DNA of 64,000 nt. Origin: Gelatoporia subvermispora B (Eukaryota > Basidiomycota > Agaricomycetes > Polyporales > Gelatoporiaceae). Made by a program: the position numbers and the translations under genes. Where the stretch lies: positions 1,828,536 to 1,892,535 of the forward strand of contig KB445793.1 in the NCBI GenBank assembly GCA_000320605.2, in the 5' to 3' direction. This document shows, piece after piece, positions 12,368 to 23,769 of the stretch. The notes below the pieces were generated by a model. The model saw nothing but the letters and a program-made list of their open reading frames with translations, had not been told where the DNA came from and did not search any database. Position 1 is the stretch's first letter. The number at the start of each line of letters is the position of its first letter.

Positions 12368-13614
12368 ATGAACTCCTCTGACACATTCACTTGTGATTCT
12401 GATCTGACGACACCATGGTCATTTGACCGCTCTGCGCAATCTGGGTTATCTCCGATGTCTCGTCTGCCGGACTACTCGGTTTCACGCGAATTCTCACAAC
12501 AAATGGATTCTAACTCTAGAACATCAGATTATGTGAGAGAGCGTACCCAGGCACCAACGCCACAAACGGATGGTCGTGCACATGGTCACTGGGCTCCGCC
12601 GGCATCCGTCCGAACATCACATGCTTGTCCGACTCCGGTGTGGCATCCGTGACATTTTGAGTGCCGAGCTTACAGAAATGGGACTGTTAGACTATATGCG
12701 CGCCAACAGCAGCAGATGCAACTCACGACGACTTGAAAAAAGCGGGAAATCGCGCATATAGTGAGGTTATGCACGCATATAAGAGCTTGCAGGAAGAGTA
12801 TAAGAGGGTATATGCGCACAAGGAAAGTCTTGAGAAGCTTTTGGCTTCTTGCACGTGAGTAGGCACATTGAATCTTTGCAGCGAAAGACACTGACACAAT
12901 ACTTAGACGTGGGTTTGATACGGTCTCATCGCGATTGGACCAAATTGAGTAGGTGACTGCCCAGGATCTGGACAACTACTTACGATGAGTATAGTAATAC
13001 ACTGCGAACATCACCATGGTGGGGCATCTGAAGAAGGCGACAGTGCGAAGACATCCAAGAAACGTGCAAGAGAGAATACCGAGGTGGACACACAGTCGTC
13101 AAAGAGAAGCCGAGGTGGCACCCGCCCGGGTGAGAGCGGCGATATGGAGACAACTGTACACAACGAATCACACGACGTGATCAGACTCACTCAGCCACTG
13201 ACAACAGGCTCTGGTAGCAACATCTCTGGTGCTGATCTTGACGCTGACTCTGCTGGCAATATCTCTGGCGACAACAATTCCGCAGAGCCTAGTACTACGT
13301 CTAATGGTCCCCAGAGAGCTCAGACGACAGCGATGAATTTGACTAGTGCTAGATCTCGGGCTGCGATAGTCACGTCCCCACTGGCTGGTCTACGACTACG
13401 AGTACCTCCGGACTCTACTTGGTGCTCACTCGTGTTGGATAGGTGTGGGCGACCGTCGCAAAGGAGAAGAAATCAAAGGAGCAGAGTACCGAGGTGTGTG
13501 TGCTTTTGTACAACAAAGTGCTGTGCTGATAAAATGCTTAGGCCGACAAATAGAACAATGCGGACATATGGCAACAAACTGTATTGCGGGGGCTCAACTA
13601 CATACAACAGGTAA
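12368..13614 (+). CDS. Unrecognised spliced coding region with coiled coil
   Basis: Not recognised. A first exon could start at 12368 (MNSSDTFTCDSDLTTPWSFD). After a TAG acceptor near 12688, a clean exon runs to about 12854 with a heptad-rich helix (NRAYSEVMHAYKSLQEEYKR). A short exon (RGFDTVSSRLDQIE) follows a further acceptor near 12906. From 12985 an open frame is rich in Ser, Thr, Arg and Lys (KTSKKRARENTEVDTQSSKR). Near 13380-13600 a different frame (YDYEYLRTLLGAHSCWIGVG) looks coding, which suggests either another intron or decay. It sits between repeats B and A, so it may be transposon cargo or a captured host gene fragment. Confidence 0.3.
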
Positions 13615-13977
13615 TTCTACGAGAGGGCGTGAGGCGGGGGGAGAGAATGGGGGTTGTCGGGCACCTAGAGTGGTCGGATGAGAGGGGATGGCGACGACTA
13701 GGACAGGGGACGAGGCCGGATTGTACCGTATACGGTGGTATGTGATGCGAGGTAATGGAGCTAGTGATACCGTGATATATGGTGTGGTGCGTCGCCATCC
13801 AGGGGGCAGTTGACCGAGGAAGGGAGCGGATGGCAGCGGATGAGCACCTGATAGCGGCATTGTTAGTTCAAATTCGACACTGTGTACCACTGGCATCCAG
13901 CGCGGTACGGCGCGCTGGGCGCTAGCGTCTGACGCCAGATGGCAGTGGCTCAGACGGGAGTGGGTCTTGGCTGGGGT

Positions 13978-14139
13978 TGAACCCCAGTCAAGACCTGCTC
14001 CTCTGGGAGTCGCTGGCAGATGACGCCATCCGGCGCTTCCCACGGGAAGCCTCGTTCGCTCGCTGTCAGACGCTGACGTCCGACGAGCTTACCTCTCTCC
14101 ATCCCAAAGTCGTTACAAACCTCCCGATCTAGATAAGAT
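13978..14139 (+). repeat. Dispersed repeat A, copy 2
   Basis: Second copy of the 162-bp repeat at 11237-11398. Three of the differences change the encoded residue (Q/E, S/A and L/P), and both copies end in the same TAG stop. Here it directly abuts repeat B. Confidence 0.7.
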
Positions 14140-14145
14140 ATTTTC

Positions 14146-14223
14146 ATGATACAACCAGTCCATGTGCATCAACTTACGCAAGTAAGATATCGCGACTGTA
14201 GACAACAGTAAGGTAACCCGCTC
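14146..14223 (+). repeat. Dispersed repeat B, copy 2
   Basis: Second copy of the repeat at 12140-12218. Relative to copy 1, CCGTG is CCATG, GCGTC is GCATC, TTGCG is TTACG and AAGCAAG is AAGTAAG. It lies directly upstream of the Tnp2 transposase start codon at 14255. Confidence 0.6.
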
Positions 14224-14918
14224 GCTGTGCTCGTGTACTGTGGCCCTCCGCACCATGCCCTCGTCTGCATATATCCACACTGGCAACGATCGCAAAGAGC
14301 GTTACTTCTGCGATTGTCCTGATAAATGCGGAAGACGCCTCAAGGAGATTGGACGCACGTCGTGGTATACACATCGTGCATCACGCGAGCTAGCATATGG
14401 CAATGGCGCAGCCTCTGGTATGTTGTTCCGTTCTCATTTGCACCGCGCAATTCACTCATTCATTGTTTCAGATCAGCCGCAACCTGCTACAGCCAGCAGC
14501 ACACACCCAGCGAAACGGCGCCGTCTAAAGTCCCCGCTTCCAATCGACCCTCTCCACGTCGTGACGTCCCTGCTGTTGCTGAGGCAGCACCTCTACCCGA
14601 CACCATGACTTCACCCCCACATGACCTCGATGGCCTCCGTGAGGGCTACATCGACGCAGAGATCACTTCAGTCCTACCTGGCTCATCAGATGCACCGGCC
14701 GTCTCGGGCTCGCCACTTCCTCACTCCAGTACCACTGCATCCAATCTCCAATCTATTCTCGTGTCACTAGAGTCCATAGGCGAACCCGAGCCGCCAGATG
14801 ATCCCGACGCTCTCGTTACTGACGACGTCGGCGCTCCCTCAGTTGTTCGTCTCGCTGAGCTCAAACTCGCGCAAGAATTTATCAATGCTCTCGAGGGAGC
14901 TACACTTGACTCTGGCGA

Positions 14919-14926
14919 GCTGGACC
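14919..14926 (+). repeat. hAT target-site duplication, left copy
   Basis: GCTGGACC directly precedes the element and is repeated exactly after its right end. Eight bases is the duplication length expected of hAT transposons. Confidence 0.95.
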
Positions 14927-17900
14927 TAGTGTTGTGCCGGGCCGGGCTTACAGGCCCAAGCCGAGCCGGGCGGGCCCTCTTGGGGCCGGGCCGAGCCGGG
15001 CCTAGGCCGTCCCCAAGCCCTGGTCCAGGGCCCGGCCTGGGGTTCCAAAAGCCCTGGGCCGAGCCCTGAGCCCGGGGCTTTCGGAGTCCTCACGTGGCTT
15101 TTGGCGTGGTGGCGCTGCACGTGCATACTGAACGCCAAGTACCCGAAGTACTGGTCAGCGCGATTGCGCGTTCTCCCAAATCGGCGTCGACCTCACCATA
15201 TACGGCACGATCAGCTCCAATGCTTTATTCCTCCCTGCTCTTCCGCTCCACATTTCCCTCTTTTGTGTATATCTAGACCGACTCCCTGTACACTAGCTGT
15301 TTTCGTCTCCAATTCAAATTTATTGGTCCAATTTTGACTTACGCCAGCCAGCCGTCCCTCTCAGCTGTCTAGTCCATGTCGTTACGATACTTGCACTCTC
15401 TGGCATGGCTCGCAAGCCTCGGGCTTATAAGCCTGTACTGCACCCAACCTCGGACTGTGCACTTCTCACACATGTCACATCGTGGTTCTTTTGGCAGCTT
15501 CTTTTCTTGATCTGGCCTCTGCTTCTCACTGTGCCTGTCTTCAAGACGTTCCCAATACAGCTCTCCTATTTTCATGCAGAAACTCTTGATTCGCTCGCAG
15601 TGACAGCTATTATAGGCTATGTCTACCTTGTGGCCCTGGTTTTCCTATATGGTGTGCTTCACATGATATTTCGTGAATTATGCTGACATAATTTGATGAA
15701 CTTCCCGGTTGACAGGGACGCTGCTCGCTCCTGGGATATCAGCACTCCATTGTATCCTCCCCACATCCTCCCATGTTGTACGGTCCAGGTCACATATCTC
15801 ACACCTGCGGCAGGATCGGTTCTGCTGGCTATTGACCCATAATGCCTTTACGATCTTCGTTAGAGGCACTTAAATCTCGTTACATATGTGTGACACTGTT
15901 CCCCTTGGTATGTTTTCGATGCTACTCTTTGTTGTTGCATACATGAGCTAACTGTGTATTCAGTTGTCACACCATCTACAACAGCTCAAGACATATTGTC
16001 CGAGCTGCACGCACACCAAATCATTCCATCACCAGCACTCGCAGTGCACTATCTGTGTACTTCCGGGCGGCATTCACGGACCTTATCCATTCATCAAAGT
16101 CTCTCGACACTCGGTTTAGGCCCGCTATCCCACCTCTACTTGCGGCTCGCCATCTTAGGAGGAAGTGCAGGTATGTACAAATCAATCTAATACACATTTC
16201 AGCTTTCTGATGATCCCTAGATGACAATCCCCTCCCCGACAATGCAGGTCCACGCTGTGGTCAACGTGCTTGCAAGCCGGGGCCCCTCCTCACTGATCCG
16301 AACAATACTGAGCGTGAACAGATCATTGGCAGTTCACACGTCACACCACCGTCTGACTCATCAGCTTGTCTCGATATCTCTGTCACTCCCACTGTCCCAT
16401 CAGTCCAGCCTGGATCTTCACAGGTAACATTGCCGACACCTCAACCATCACAGCCATCTTTGTCGACACGCAAGCACACCATCTCCAGCACTGAAGCAGA
16501 ATCTACCAAGGCAGACGATGAGAGCGAGGTGTCTGTCGCTACCAGGCCTGTCAAGAAGAAGGCATGCAAGGCGCAAGGTGCCTTACGAATGTCCACCCAA
16601 TGAATGCGATTCTAGCAGCATGCTCAAAGACTAAGCACACCTGGATGTGGCTCTTCCAGAATGGCCTGTGTGCACGAGCTCGGCCAACGTCGAGCAGTTC
16701 TTTGACAACCGCCGCAATCGTCACAAGGAGGGTGAACAGAAGTCACAGAAGGTCCATGACTGTATCATATGCAAGAAGCAAAAGGCAGCGAGATACACAA
16801 TTGTGACCGACATTTCGATAAGCCGTCGTCATCTTGCTGCACTACATAAGGTACCGTACTTGAGTTCCTCTTACACGCTAATTTTATCTAACTCTAGCAT
16901 ACAGGGGGCATATCGCAAATGGTGCGATAACGTCGGGTTCAGATTGATGCTGAAAGAAGATATCAAAGCACGCCAGGCTGCAGCGGCCACCCCGCAACCC
17001 ACACTCAATTCGCACATGCAGCCTCTCCCTCCAAAAGATGCGACGGTCCCAAATTCCGACAAATCAATGAGGACCTCAGCACTCAAGTGGCTCATTACCA
17101 CTGATCAGATATGTTCTTGGTTCTCATATCCTTGTCTATTTCTATTGATCTTACTGTGCGACATCTTCAGCCTATCAGCGCTCTTGAAGAGCCTACCTTT
17201 ATCGAAATGCTCAATGTGGCAGCTCAGGCGAAAGGCCCTACAGTGTCCGGCGCTCAAAACCGACCTCTTGGCACCCCGTCTCGCACATTTGTATCTGCAC
17301 CCGCGGATGTTGTCCAATACTCACTAAATCGTGGATTTCGTACAAAATACATCATATCTACATGACTATCTCAATAAAATTCTGATCTGGGCACTTTTCA
17401 AAATTTTCGCAAGGCCAAAAGTAAATCTTTCCTTTATGGGGGGTCGTGAGAAGATGACTAATACACCATAATTGGCAATTAGGCACTAAATCCACACTCA
17501 CAGACGGAGCAGTCAGTCCTGAGCTGCATGATATGCTCTTCAACGCTTGCTGAGACTGTGTAAAGTTGAGGTTTTTTTATTTTGAGGCCGAAATATGCTA
17601 CAAAATGTGTTTGAACGTCTGTTTTTAGGTAGTTATACTTTTGGTTTTTTGTCAATAAAAAGTAAAAATAGGTCATGTGATCACAGAATTCAGATTTATG
17701 CTTATCTACCCCACTTTCTGTCCTAGAACACAAGGGTATGGGCGATATATCATGACAAAATTATATTTGTACACGTGTTTGAATTACACGCGCATAATGG
17801 TGTCCCAGTAAAAAACACGCACCATAGGAGTGCTACCAATTTGTACACACATGGACAAATATAGGATACACGCTGGTTCTAGGTGTTGAATAATCATGCT

Positions 17901-20900
17901 GCCTCGAGGTGGGTGAAATTGACGCTACCATTGACGCCACAATGATATGTGCCGGTGTATACTGAATGACCTTCTCACTTGCCCAGTGCACAATGCTTCT
18001 GCGAATCTCCACCTACCTTTTCTCCGGCCGGGGCCCTCCCGTGGGGGTGGGCGTGTTTAATCCTACACAGCACAGCGTATAAAATGAAGCGCGGTATGCC
18101 GCATATAAATGGAATGCCTAATGGCAGTGAGCTTTTTGTCGCATCACATGAGCATGTTTTTCTATATAGCGTATAAAATGCAAAACCATTATAGCAACGT
18201 GTTTCTTTGTGGATTTCTCACTTAGGTGTCTATTTCAGGGGTGCTTGAAGGTTTGGACGTATCTTCTGGCACATTGACGTATCTTTTCGCACACTTTAGA
18301 GGTATGAACAACAAAAATAATTATGTCATGATATGTCTGCCATAGAAGGGTTTGGCTCCTATAGCAAAATTACGCCTTCCCGAGGGAGGTCAGTTTTTGC
18401 CGCATGACACTGTATCACTTTGCCTAGTCGCAAGGTAACACGGCAAGAGATAATGACGATGTTCTATGATTACTTGAGGGATCTGCGGGACCGCTTCAAG
18501 GTTACTCTTCTATCCTTTTTGTCTTGCATATGCTGATAACCATCTGATATACAGGGGCCCACAATAATCGGCAAGATCTCGCTCACATGCAATGCATGGC
18601 AAGCGAGCAACGTCAATGGTTATGTCGCCATGACAGCTGATTGGATTGAGGAGAAGTTCCCAAACAATTGGGCTCTCGCCGGCACACTGATTGGCTTTGT
18701 CTGCGTTAATGAGTCGCACAATGGACAGCGCCTCAGTCAAGCACTCTTCAAGGTCGCAAAATGCATTGGAATTTCACATCAGGTACGTCTCTCACTCACG
18801 CACTTGCATCAAAACTGAAATTGACATGTATTGGTCTAGATCTTTCGTGTAACATGTGACAATGCCAGCGCCAACAATACTATGATGGACGAACTGGCGA
18901 AGCAAGTGGAGAAGAAACACAAGATTACCTTTGAGGGTCGTCAACGTCGAATTGGGTATGTCTTTCATGCCTTCTTTGGACACTTATGCTTAAATGGGTA
19001 ACAGGTGCCTAGCACATATAATTAACCTCGCGACTCAGGCCGTCATCGAGGCCCAAAGTTACGCACCTCACTACGACCCCGAGAAGCCCGATGACCATGT
19101 CTCGGACGCATATGCTGCGTTCCGTAATGAGGTTGGGCTGATTCGTACCATCTCTGTCAAGGAGAGATCCTCAAGCCAATGCAAACAGCGCTTCAAGAAC
19201 ATCCAGATCGTCGCCAAGGTCGCACTCAAGAGTGTCAAGACGTTAGTCATTGACATAAAGGTACGGTGGTTGTCCACCTATATGGTGCTCAATCGGGCAT
19301 ATAGTCTGCGAACGGTACATCTTTAGAAGCCGCCGCAATGGCCCGTTTGGCTAACTGGTTATAATTAGCACGTGAAGGAGTTCATACTCCAATTGTCACG
19401 TGCTGAAGAGCAAGATGATGCATGGCGCCAAATGTACGCCCTGATTCCGACTAAGGCGGAATGGGAGCGCGTAAAGCTCTTCCAGCGCATATTGGCTGTG
19501 AGTGTTACCACTGTCGGATACGTGCCTTATCACTGACTAAAATTGCAGACTGCTGATGAATGTCAGCAGCATTTCTCAAGTGAAAGTGCCCCTGCACTTC
19601 ACTTGGCCCTGCCGGCATTAGAAGAAGTTCATGCGACATGAACACGTCGTACAAACGAGCGCAAGTTCGATGATTTTCATCCTGGGCTATATGCTGGGTT
19701 GAAAAATATCGAACAATACTACGAGAGGGTTGCTGATAATGACGCTTATATCATGGCTATGGGTATATTCACCTTTCGTGTCGCCAGGCAATTTATACAG
19801 TCACTGATGTCCTTTGGTGATAGTTTTGGATCCAGGCCGTCAGCTGAGTCACATCAAAGAGAACTGGTCCGCGCAGCTATACACGGAATCCATGGCTCTG
19901 GTGAAGAATCTGGTCCGTATGACAATTTATTCCGGTCGAGTGCACTATTGACATGGTTTGTCCTGTAACAGTTTCGTGAATGTTATCTCGAAACGTATTC
20001 GACATCCCGCACGGCATCATCTTCAGCAATATCTCACATGCAGTCAACCAGTTCAATTCGGCACAGTCGTCCAGCGGCGCTGGCACAACTATCAAGTGAC
20101 AAAGATGACACTGGCACTCAAACTCCCTCACAAAACTGTGCTCCCTCTCAACCGAATGGATTATCGGAAGAGTCGACTGAAGTGGCATGCGAGCGTGCAT
20201 TCCGGAAGTACCTGGAGCTGAAGAACGGCATGCCAGAAGGCATGAGCATCGTGGAGTGGTGGGGGGTAAGCCTCAGTCACTCCGACTCATTCGCAAGGTG
20301 ATTGTTGCTAATCTATTTTGTAGCTCAATGGCCATCACTATCCAGTCTGGGGTTCGCTTGCCCGCGACTACCTTGCCATCATGGCAACATCAGTCTCAAG
20401 TGAACGTGCGTTCTCCAGCGCAAGAATTACCATTACAAAGCGGCGCAATCGTCTCAAAGGTGACATAGTCAAGGCCTTGCAGGTGTTGAAGAGCGCCTTC
20501 CGGAAGAACATGTTCTTCTTCGATTGTGGACCATCAAGCCTGACGGAGACCGAACTAGAGACATACAATGAGAGCGATGGGGATGCAGAGTCCATTTATA
20601 CAAAAGGTATAGATGACGAGTTCGAGCTTCATGTGGAGCTTGACTCCGATGCCGAGGACATACTGAACATAGATGAGTAGGCAAATCATCTAAGTTATTA
20701 CATATGTATCTAGATACAATGCAGTAGCTACGAGTATGATACATTCTGAATGGTTTTCACCTCAAAAGCCCGGGCTTGAGCCCGGCCGAGCTGGGCCAGG
20801 CCCGAGCCCTCCCTCGCAGGCCTGGCTCGCGATTTTGAAAGCCCTGGGCCGCCCTAAGCCGAGCCCAAGCCCGGGCTTTCGAGCCAAGCTGGGCCTGGCA

Positions 20901-20908
20901 CAATACTA
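14927..20908 (+). mobile_element. Complete hAT transposon, 5982 bp
   Basis: The left end TAGTGTTGTGCC and the reverse complement of the right end, TAGTATTGTGCC, form a 12-bp terminal inverted repeat with one mismatch. The next bases are GGGCCGGGCTT and AGGCCCAGCTT. Exact 8-bp duplications (GCTGGACC) flank it. Both ends carry about 140-170 bp of GC-rich subterminal sequence with palindromic motifs such as AAAGCCCTGGGCC and GCCCGGGCTTTCG. The element encodes one transposase gene on the plus strand. It landed inside the Tnp2 gene, so it is the younger of the two. Unexplained stretches inside are 15100-15885 and 17370-18440. Confidence 0.95.
15886..20680 (+). pseudogene. hAT transposase with ubiquitin-like N-terminus, one nonsense codon
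   Basis: Spliced gene of the hAT element. The start at 15886 (MCDTVPL) joins after a short intron to VVTPSTTAQDILSELHAH and LSHLYLRLAILGGSAG, a pattern that resembles a ubiquitin-like fold (inferred). A Ser/Thr/Pro linker and a basic stretch (RPVKKKACK) follow. The region near 16650-16860 carries C-x2-C (CIICKKQK) plus a downstream H of a likely BED finger. The RNase H-like core is seen in NGYVAMTADWIEEKF, FRVTCDNASANNTMMDELAK and IGCLAHIINLATQAV. The hAT dimerisation tail is SVSSERAFSSARITITKRRN near 20390. Stop TAG at 20678. TGA at 19639-19641 lies where relatives usually have Trp, so this copy looks inactive unless that codon is bypassed. All other junctions tested keep frame. Confidence 0.85.
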
Positions 20909-20916
20909 GCTGGACC
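20909..20916 (+). repeat. hAT target-site duplication, right copy
   Basis: GCTGGACC, identical to 14919-14926. Removing the element and one copy restores a continuous Tnp2 reading frame. Confidence 0.95.
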
Positions 20917-23204
20917 CAGACACTCTCGCACGCATTCACTATCCCCCTACCGAGATCTTCAATCTCGCTGATGACTGGGTCTTTCGGCTCTCACTCGACA
21001 TTTATCTCATCGACAGTGCAACCATTGACAGCTACAACGCTACGCGTGCTGCATTCATGTGATACTCCCCTGACAACGAAATGCTCACTTACGCACAAGT
21101 CAAGCGTCGCCTTGCCAAGGTTACCGGCGTTGTCCCACTGAAGTACGACATGTGCCCTGAGACATGTGTCGCGTTCACTGGCCCGTTCGCACAGCTAGAC
21201 GCCTGTCTATTATGTCATACATCTCGCTACGACCCACTTGCTTCCACTCAGCAGGGCAAGCAAGTTCCTCGTCGCCAGTTCACCACAATGCCGCTCGGGC
21301 CTCAATTGCAGGCTCTCTATTGTACCCCCGATGGTGCTGATGCCATGCACTATCACTAAAAGGCCACATCCGAACTCCTCAAGCAACTGAGCATCAACAG
21401 GGGTACTGTACCGCTCCATAGCGACTATATTCATGGAAGTGACTACTTGGAGGCTGTCTCACAGAGCGACATTCAAGACGACACCATTTGCTTGATGTTC
21501 TCGCTCGATGGTGCCCAACTCTATGCTAGCAAGCAGTCGGATTGCTGGATATATATCTAGGTCATCCTTGACATGTCCCCAGATCGCTGGTACAAGAAGA
21601 AGTACATTCTTCTGGGCGGTGTAATTCCTGGCCCTAACAAACCAAAGAACCTCGACTCGTTCCTCTTCCCTGGTCTGTACCATCTTTGTGCTCTCATGAA
21701 CGAAGGTCTTGTTATCTGGGATTCCTGCCGGAATGTCTCATGGACTGCTTGGCTGTATCTCGTGTTTGTGACTGCCAATGGGCCCGGCATGGCATATCTT
21801 GATGGATTGGTGAATTACCGAGGTGTGTACCATCACAGCAGCTTCACAAGTTTAGCATTGTACTAATGCAATTTGCTAGGCAAATGCGGCTGTCGGATCT
21901 ACTGTTGCTGCCGTGGCCATAACAAGCCTAATACGGGCCAGAACTATCCTGCATGCAAACGACCTGATAACTCCGATGCTCCCAGCTCTAATCATCCCGA
22001 CTTCAGTCTCGCTGAGCCGATGAACTACGCTGAAGCGATCTCCTGATACAGACACAATCTCAAGTGTGTCATGCAATCGCGTACCCAGGCTGAGTACAAG
22101 TCACTGCGTGTCAAAACCGGCATTGCCCAACCTAGTCTATTCAGCGCCTTACCCTCACGCTGACATTTCCCCTTGCCTGGCATGTTCCCTGCGGATATTA
22201 TGCACCTTGTGTCACTCAATCTGCCGGAGCTTCTGATACCATTATGGTGTGGTACTCTTAGCTGCAATAGCGCATTGGATGACAAATCTACATGGGATTG
22301 GGTGGTTCTAGTAGGTGACATCTGGCAGGAACATGGCAGCGCAGTCGCTGCCACACTGCCATATCTACCAGGCTCCTTTGACCGTCCCCCTCGTAACCCC
22401 GCTGAAAAAATCAATAGCGGCTACAAAGCCTGGGAGTATCTCATGTACATATTTAGTCTCGGTCCAGCCCTCTTCTATGGTGTTCTCCCGGACAAGTACT
22501 GGCTCAACTTTTGCAAGCTTGTCTGAGGTGTTCGCCTTATGCACCAACAGCACATTCATTCTAGTCAACTCCGGGAGGCTCATTAACTTCTCGTTGAGTG
22601 GGAAGATGAATTTGAAGACTTGTATTATGCACCACGTATCGAGCGTGTGCACTTTATCCGCCAAAGTGTGCATGCTCCAATGCATATGGCCAGTGAGACT
22701 GTACGTCTTGGGCCATATGCAATCTTCTCTCAGTGGCCGATGGAGCGCACTCTTGGCAACTTGGGTGAAGAGCTTCGTCAGCATTCTAACCTGTACAGGA
22801 ACCTTGCTGAGCGCACTGTACGGTGCTGCCAGGGCAATACTATCAAGGCTATGGCTGTAGAATTAGATCCCAATGTTACTCCCCTGCTACCTCAGCTAAG
22901 TCTTGAGCTCGGCAATGGATATGTTCTTAAACAACTGTGCTTACTTGGGACTTCCCACAATCAATGGCTATAGCCAGTGTGTGGTACTCCAATTTAGCCG
23001 TACAGCATTTCACAACGTTGTAAAAGCAGCGGCCATGCCTTCTCTACAGGGAAAGCGGCACATGATCAATTCTCGGCACCCAGATGCCGCACATCCGTTC
23101 TACGATCTGGGCAGGTGATTCGCACACCTCCTATGACATCGTCTGCAGGGGCACCCTGCTGCACGCCCCGCCCTGCTGCTGCTACAGTGCGCACGCTGCA
23201 TGTC

Positions 23205-23650
23205 GGGGCGCTCGCCCCACCCTCGTGTGTATGCGCCCTCCGTGCCTTTTTGGGTGTGCCCCACCCCGCGCTTATTTTTGCTGCCTCTGCCACTCACTGC
23301 CCGCCCGCCGCCCGCCGTCACTCATGCTTCTCGCTCCCACCGCTGCTCCCTCTCATGAACCACTGTACCCTCGCCCTGCCCCTATGCGGGTGTGCTCCCC
23401 TCTGTTCTTGTTTTCACTGTTTCATTCTATCTGCTGCCGCCTCCATGTCCTCCTGCCGCCGTGGCCTGTCGCTCATGCTCTGCGCTGCTGCTGCCGCTGT
23501 TTGAACTGCCCCTCGTAAACCGCTTTATCCTCGCCCTTCTCCTGTGTGGGCACACCGCCCTCTGTGCTTGTGATATCACTCTATTCGACCTGCTGCCCAC
23601 CACCCGCCGCCGTCGCCAGCACTCCCTGCTGCTGCCACTGCTAATGCTCA
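23205..23650. repeat. GC-rich degenerate tandem array, period about 160 bp
   Basis: Three units can be aligned on the anchor TCGCCC at 23212, 23371 and 23531, giving spacings of 159 and 160. Each unit carries a GCCCTCYGTGC-like box, a C/T-rich middle, a CTGCCRCC run and a CTCATGCT or similar block. The stretch is strongly pyrimidine-biased on the plus strand. Open frames across it are low-complexity and probably not coding. It starts where the Tnp2 similarity ends, so it may be the 3' non-coding end of that element. Confidence 0.6.
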
Positions 23651-23769
23651 TGCAATTCTGTCCACTGCCCCCTCATCTTCTGTCCAGTTCAGTCTTGACA
23701 TGCTGCGAGCCGCTCCGTATGCCTGTGTTCAATGCTTTGCTGTACCTACCGCCCCTGCCGCCGCACTGT

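Larger units (their letters stand above)
14255..23118 (+). pseudogene. Tnp2-type (CACTA) transposase, split by a hAT insertion
   Basis: The 5' part (14255-14926) has a Cys-rich N-terminus (RYFCDCPDKCGRRLKE) and, after an intron, a Ser/Pro/acidic linker. The frame resumes at 20917 after the hAT insertion, with LARIHYPPTEIF directly continuous with GELD before it. The Tnp2 domain follows: KYDMCPETCVAFTGPFAQLD, then FSLDGAQLYASKQSDCWIYI, then the conserved DIMHLVSLNLPELLIPLW near 22200 and SQWPMERTLGNLGEELR near 22730. Nonsense codons interrupt it at about 21060, 21357, 21558, 22044, 22524 and 22582. The match ends near 23110, where a GC-rich tandem array begins, so the C-terminus is lost. No terminal repeats for this element were recognised. 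The gene was a CACTA-superfamily transposase and is now dead. Confidence 0.85.

Noticed and set aside
13594..14043. 149-codon minus-strand frame across repeat A
   Set aside because: It is a mirror of the repeat and low-complexity DNA; the plus-strand frame of repeat A is the more likely coding one.
15001..15100. CRISPR-like or satellite repeat at the GC-rich hAT ends
   Set aside because: The motifs are palindromic subterminal repeats of the transposon, present at both ends, without spacers.
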